A DNA stretch of 8,462 bases, taken from contig CAMDGP010000086.1 of assembly GCA_945897765.1 (NCBI GenBank), positions 1 to 8,462 on the forward strand, written 5' to 3'. The translations under genes and the position numbers were made by a program. Source of the stretch: Chitinophaga pinensis. Its GTDB lineage: Bacteria > Bacteroidota > Bacteroidia > Flavobacteriales_D > Crocinitomicaceae. The notes under the pieces are model-generated. The model ran no database searches and was not told the origin of the DNA. It saw only the letters and a program-made list of their open reading frames with translations. Positions 5,461 to 8,462 of this stretch are shown piece after piece (position 1 is the stretch's first letter; each line of letters begins with the position of its first letter).

Positions 5461-6612
5461 ATGAAAAAAAAGAAAATCATAACAATCATAGGTGCTCGCC
5501 CTCAAATCATTAAGTCTTCGGCAATTAGCCGTGCAATTAGAACAAAATTTCATTATGAAATAGAAGAATTGATTGTTCATACAGGACAACATTATGATGA
5601 AAATATGTCGGAAGTGTTTTTTGAAGAAATGCAAATTCCAAAACCGCATTTTAATTTGAATGTTGGAAGCGGAAGCCATGGTGCGCAAACAGCAAAGATG
5701 ATTGAAGGATTAGAAAGTATTTTTTTGGCTGAAAAACCTGATGCTGTTGTTGTTTATGGTGATACAAATTCAACCATTGCTGGAGGTATAGCTGCAGCTA
5801 AAATTCATATACCAGTGGTTCATATTGAAGCTGGACTTAGAAGTTTCAATAAAGCAATGCCGGAAGAATTAAATCGAATTGCATGTGACCATTTTTCAAC
5901 TTTACTTTTTACGCCAACGGCAACAGGACTTGAGAATTTATGCAAAGAAGGTTTTTCAACAACCATCCATTCCAAAGCGACAATAGATTTTCCAAATGTT
6001 TATCAATGTGGTGATATTATGTTTGATAACAGCATGTATTTCTCTGAAATTTCAGACGAAAAATCAGCTATTTTAAAGATTAATGATTTAGTAAAGGATA
6101 ATTATGTTTTGTGCACGATTCACCGCGATTCAAACACGGACATTGCTGCGAATTTGAATTCGATTTTTAAAGCATTAATTCAGATCTCCGAAAGTAAAAA
6201 TTTGAAAATTGTGCTTCCAATTCACCCTCGAACCAAAGGGAAAATGGAAGAATTATTAGATCGAGATTTGCTTTTAAAAATTAAAAATTCAAATTCTATT
6301 TTAATCATTCCACCAGCTGGTTTCTTGGATATTATTGCGCTTGAAAAGAATGCAAGAATAATTATTTCTGATAGTGGTGGCTTACAAAAAGAATCTTTTT
6401 TCTTTCAAAAACCTTGTGTAATTTTAAGAGAACAAACTGAATGGATAGAAATCATTGAAAATGGCAATGCTTTATTGGCAGGTTCTGATTTAGAAAAAAT
6501 AGTTGATTCATTTAATCTACTTTATAACAAAACAAGTTATAGCTATCCTGCGTTTTACGGTGATGGCGATGCAGCTTCATTTATTTGCCAAAAAATTGTG
6601 GAGGATTTATAA
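5461..6612 (+). CDS. wecB: UDP-N-acetylglucosamine 2-epimerase, non-hydrolysing (WecB/MnaA type)
   Basis: A 383-residue cytoplasmic enzyme expected to interconvert UDP-GlcNAc and UDP-ManNAc, supplying ManNAc-type sugars for surface polysaccharide. Family signatures run in order: GARPQIIK (11-18), TGQHYDENM (41-49), GDTNST (100-105), HIEAGLRSFNKAMPEELNR (121-139), DHFSTLLFTPT (143-153), GDIMFDN (184-190), HR (221-222), HPRT (255-258), SDSGGLQKES (303-312), KPCVILREQTEW (317-328) and ENGN (333-336). The residues matching known catalytic positions are all present: Asp101, Glu123, Glu135 and His221. After His-Arg the sequence reads DSNTD rather than the common xEN form, so a related UDP-sugar (as in the WbpI/FnlC branches) cannot be excluded as substrate. 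It begins 2 nt after radC and shares one base with the downstream deacetylase-like gene, pointing to an operon. Confidence 0.93.
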   Translation: MKKKKIITIIGARPQIIKSSAISRAIRTKFHYEIEELIVHTGQHYDENMSEVFFEEMQIPKPHFNLNVGSGSHGAQTAKMIEGLESIFLAEKPDAVVVYGDTNSTIAGGIAAAKIHIPVVHIEAGLRSFNKAMPEELNRIACDHFSTLLFTPTATGLENLCKEGFSTTIHSKATIDFPNVYQCGDIMFDNSMYFSEISDEKSAILKINDLVKDNYVLCTIHRDSNTDIAANLNSIFKALIQISESKNLKIVLPIHPRTKGKMEELLDRDLLLKIKNSNSILIIPPAGFLDIIALEKNARIIISDSGGLQKESFFFQKPCVILREQTEWIEIIENGNALLAGSDLEKIVDSFNLLYNKTSYSYPAFYGDGDAASFICQKIVEDL

Positions 6613-6614
6613 TG
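6600..6614 (+). promoter_or_regulatory. Shine-Dalgarno GGAGGA and overlapping stop/start TAATG
   Basis: GGAGGA (6600-6605) sits 6 nt before ATG 6612, and the epimerase stop TAA (6610-6612) shares its last A with that ATG. This fixes the start of the deacetylase-like gene at 6612 rather than the in-frame ATG at 6585, and suggests translational coupling. A strong Shine-Dalgarno site is uncommon in Bacteroidota, although here it also encodes the last epimerase residues. Confidence 0.7.
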
Positions 6615-7889
6615 ATTTTAGTTTATGTCGATCAAATCACAGAAAGAATTCAATATACTTTTGATTTCGTTTTTAAGGAAAGAGAAATACCATATTTACT
6701 CACCAATGATTTCGTTAAGTTTGATCAGTTTGAAGGTGCAAAATTTAATTATTCAGATCGTTATTTTGAGGAAACGGTTAAGATAAAACCAGTTAGTTTA
6801 CTTTTCGATAAAAAAATCGAAAATAACGGAATCACCAAGCATAAATTTTTTAATGAAGAATGTTTGTGTTTTAATCAAATAGTTGATCCATTTGCTAGTA
6901 TATTTTACATTTTATCTAGAATGGAAGAATACACAACAATCAATACCGATAAGTTTGGTCGTTTTGAAGGAAAAAACAGTGTTTTGTATCGTTTTGCTTG
7001 GAATGAAAAAGTGATTTGTGATCGATGGGCTATTGATGTTGTTGACTTTTTATTTTCAAAAGGAATAGCGTTAGAAAAACCCAAAAAACCTATTTATTCG
7101 ATTCTACCAACTTTTGATATTGATAATGCTTACGCCTATAAAAATAAAGGTATAATCCGAACAACTTTTGCGACATTAAAAGATATTTTATTGGGAAGAA
7201 GTAGAAGGATTTTGGAGCGTCAACGCGTGCAAATAGGTTTGATGAAGGATCCTTATGACACTTTTGATGTAATAGAAAAATTGAATAAAGAGTTGGAAGT
7301 AAGGGTTTTTTGGTTGTTAGGTGACTTTTCAAAATTTGACCGAAACATTTCTTATAGAAACTCAAAACAGCGCAAGCTAATCAATCTGCTAAGTAAAGAA
7401 TTAACAATTGGAATTCATCCAAGCTTTAAATCAAATGACTCCGATTTTCACTTGTTTTCAGAAATAAATAGACTAGAAGAAATTATTGACAAGCGAATTT
7501 TTTGTAGTCGGCAACATTTTCTTTTTATGAAATTCCCAATAACTTATGAAACATTAATTGGACAAGAAATTACGGATGATTTCACGATGGGATTTGCTGA
7601 TATCGTTGGTTTTAGAATGGGGACTTCACGTCCAACAAAATGGTTTGATCTTTCAAAAAATAGTATAACAGATTTAACAATTCATCCTTTTGCATTTATG
7701 GATGGAACATTAAATGAGTACTTGAAATTGAAACCAGATGATGCAAAACAAAAGATTTCAGCATTGTTTTCAGAAGTTAAAAATTACGGTGGCGAATTTT
7801 CATTTATTTGGCACAATGAAACGATTGGAGATTATCGTATTTGGAAAGGATGGAAAGCTGTTTTTGAGTGGAGTATTGGTTTAAATTGA
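6612..7889 (+). CDS. Polysaccharide deacetylase-like protein with DUF7033 N-terminal domain
   Basis: A 425-residue protein without a signal peptide or membrane segment, so probably cytoplasmic. The N-terminal part (about 1-155) matches what I recall of DUF7033, with the QIVDPFASIFYILSRMEEY segment (89-107) and CDRWAIDVVDFLF (136-148). The rest (about 160-425) is a NodB/polysaccharide-deacetylase-like barrel: PTFDIDNAYAYKNKG (166-180) with candidate metal or catalytic Asp169 and Asp171, FWLLGD (233-238), GIHPSFKS (267-274) with His269, SRQHFL (299-304), TDLTIHPFAFMDGTL (353-367) and FIWHNET (398-404). Predicted role: removing an N-acetyl group from a glycan or glycolipid intermediate. The 1-nt overlap with the UDP-GlcNAc 2-epimerase gene suggests the two act in one surface-sugar pathway. 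Start 6612 is chosen from GGAGGA spacing and the coupling. The substrate is unknown, and activity is inferred from motifs. Confidence 0.87.
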   Translation: MILVYVDQITERIQYTFDFVFKEREIPYLLTNDFVKFDQFEGAKFNYSDRYFEETVKIKPVSLLFDKKIENNGITKHKFFNEECLCFNQIVDPFASIFYILSRMEEYTTINTDKFGRFEGKNSVLYRFAWNEKVICDRWAIDVVDFLFSKGIALEKPKKPIYSILPTFDIDNAYAYKNKGIIRTTFATLKDILLGRSRRILERQRVQIGLMKDPYDTFDVIEKLNKELEVRVFWLLGDFSKFDRNISYRNSKQRKLINLLSKELTIGIHPSFKSNDSDFHLFSEINRLEEIIDKRIFCSRQHFLFMKFPITYETLIGQEITDDFTMGFADIVGFRMGTSRPTKWFDLSKNSITDLTIHPFAFMDGTLNEYLKLKPDDAKQKISALFSEVKNYGGEFSFIWHNETIGDYRIWKGWKAVFEWSIGLN

Positions 7890-7928
7890 AAAATTGGTCA
7901 AAGTAGAAACTGAAAAAAATAAAGGCAT

Positions 7929-7955
7929 AAAAAAAGTCGACCGAAGCCGACTTTT
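7929..7955 (-). terminator. Hairpin terminator between convergent genes
   Basis: AAAAGTCG (7932-7939) pairs with CGACTTTT (7948-7955), with one further C-G pair possible around a CGAA loop. On the - strand the stem runs into seven T (complement of 7929-7935), an efficient terminator for the small lipoprotein gene. On the + strand only TTTT follows, so it may also work, more weakly, for the radC-wecB-deacetylase cluster that ends 40 nt upstream. Confidence 0.8.
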
Positions 7956-7973
7956 AAAAAATCAAAAAGAGAA

Positions 7974-8264
7974 TTATTTCGCTGTCATCATTTTTTCCAT
8001 TTCTTTGTAAGAATCACATGCTTTAAGTTCTTCTTCCATTTTCTTTTTCTCGTCTTCAGACTTACCTTCACCTAATTTTTCACATTTTTTGAAGTCAGCT
8101 TCATATTTCTTTTGAATAGCTTCAATTTTAGTAAAATCTCCTTTTACGTCTTTCATTTCTTTAGACATTTCTAACATTGTGTCTGCACAGTTACAAACAT
8201 CAGAACCACCACAAGAAGCAAGTACAAGTGATAAAGCAGCAAAGCTTAAAATAATTTTTTTCAT
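7974..8264 (-). CDS. Small Cys-containing lipoprotein, function unknown
   Basis: A 96-residue predicted lipoprotein. The signal peptide ends in the lipobox LASC, giving lipidated Cys18 followed by GGSD. The mature part of about 79 residues has Cys24 and Cys26 (CNC), Cys61 and Cys83, which could form two disulfides or bind a metal. The remainder is strongly charged and predicted helical, rich in Lys, Glu and Met (MLEMSKEMKDV, EDEKKKMEEELKACDSYKEMEKMM). I recognise no enzymatic motif. The gene lies 55 nt downstream of the stop codon of an outer-membrane-protein fragment on the same strand, has its own candidate promoter at 8290-8319, and ends 19 nt before a strong terminator. It is probably membrane-anchored in the periplasm or at the outer membrane. 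Confidence 0.85.
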   Translation of the reverse strand: MKKIILSFAALSLVLASCGGSDVCNCADTMLEMSKEMKDVKGDFTKIEAIQKKYEADFKKCEKLGEGKSEDEKKKMEEELKACDSYKEMEKMMTAK

Positions 8265-8289
8265 AAATAAGTTTTTTTCAAATTGTTGA

Positions 8290-8319
8290 CTAAGATAGAA
8301 CTATTTTTTTTATTACCAA
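8290..8319 (-). promoter_or_regulatory. Candidate Bacteroidota promoter for small lipoprotein gene
   Basis: On the - strand, TTG (8317-8319) is followed 19 nt later by TATCTTAG (8290-8297), one mismatch from TAnnTTTG. This would start transcription about 20 nt before ATG 8264. The TTG lies directly after the stop codon of the upstream gene. Confidence 0.35.
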
Positions 8320-8462
8320 TTAAAAATTATAGGAAATACCTAATTGTAAGCCAATTGACTTATAACGGTTTCTTATGATATCCGTATAAACGACTTCCTT
8401 AAACGACCCTCTATATAGTGGAATCAAAGAAAATTTAAACTGACTTTCTGAGAGAAAATAAA
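8320..8462 (-). CDS. C-terminal fragment of a probable outer-membrane beta-barrel protein
   Basis: A 46-residue open frame enters from the window's right edge and ends at TAA (complement of 8320-8322); the start lies outside. It reads from YFLSESQFKFSLIPLYRG to a final RYKSIGLQLGISYNF. Alternating polar and hydrophobic residues, a glycine/aromatic last strand (LQLGISYNF) and a terminal Phe are typical of outer-membrane beta-barrels recognised by the BAM machinery. No family can be named from this short piece. The lipoprotein gene begins 55 nt downstream on the same strand and could be partly co-transcribed. Confidence 0.65.
   Translation of the reverse strand, partial: YFLSESQFKFSLIPLYRGSFKEVVYTDIIRNRYKSIGLQLGISYNF

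Noticed and set aside
5425..5688. 87-codon - strand frame opposite the radC/wecB junction
   Set aside because: Antisense to two strongly supported genes, without family features.
6585..6611. Earlier in-frame ATG for the deacetylase-like gene
   Set aside because: It lies inside the epimerase gene without a ribosome site, whereas ATG 6612 has GGAGGA 6 nt upstream and overlaps the stop codon.
7090..7365. 91-codon - strand frame opposite the deacetylase-like gene
   Set aside because: Antisense to conserved deacetylase motifs; no independent support.

Overview
This is an AT-rich window that reads as a chromosome segment of a Bacteroidota bacterium, most likely from Flavobacteriales. The evidence is a type IX secretion (T9SS) C-terminal sorting domain, several short exported proteins and lipoproteins starting MKK, near absence of Shine-Dalgarno sites, TAnnTTTG-like promoter boxes, and a deacetylase with the Bacteroidota-type DUF7033 N-terminal domain. 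Genus cannot be settled from the sequence; a Crocinitomicaceae/Fluviicola-like origin is only an impression.

Left part (1-3126, + strand): a large secreted protein with four tandem fasciclin (FAS1) domains and a T9SS sorting tail ends at a clean GAAA-loop terminator. It is followed by a short GTG-started hypothetical gene behind a doubled promoter-like motif, a GC-richer intergenic segment that looks like an interspersed repeat, and a predicted lipoprotein with two CXXCH heme motifs.

Middle part (3176-4679, - strand): a signal-peptide-bearing HNH nuclease with a Cys-rich tail is followed 24 nt later by an unrecognised 81-residue protein. Upstream of these lies a gene-free stretch of about 470 nt containing nested inverted repeats and a perfect 18-bp hairpin. 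Next is a SUI1/YciH (eIF1-like) gene, transcribed away from radC.

Right part (4772-7889, + strand): a tight cluster of radC, a non-hydrolysing UDP-GlcNAc 2-epimerase (wecB type), and a DUF7033 polysaccharide-deacetylase-like protein. The junctions are a 2-nt gap and a 1-nt stop/start overlap, so they are probably co-transcribed. The last two fit cell-surface glycan synthesis. A hairpin terminator separates this cluster from a convergent - strand pair: a small Cys-containing lipoprotein and, running off the window end, the C-terminus of a probable outer-membrane beta-barrel protein.

No tRNA, rRNA, CRISPR array, transposase or phage gene was seen. The least explained parts are the structured region at 4027-4238 and the exported HNH/81-residue gene pair.
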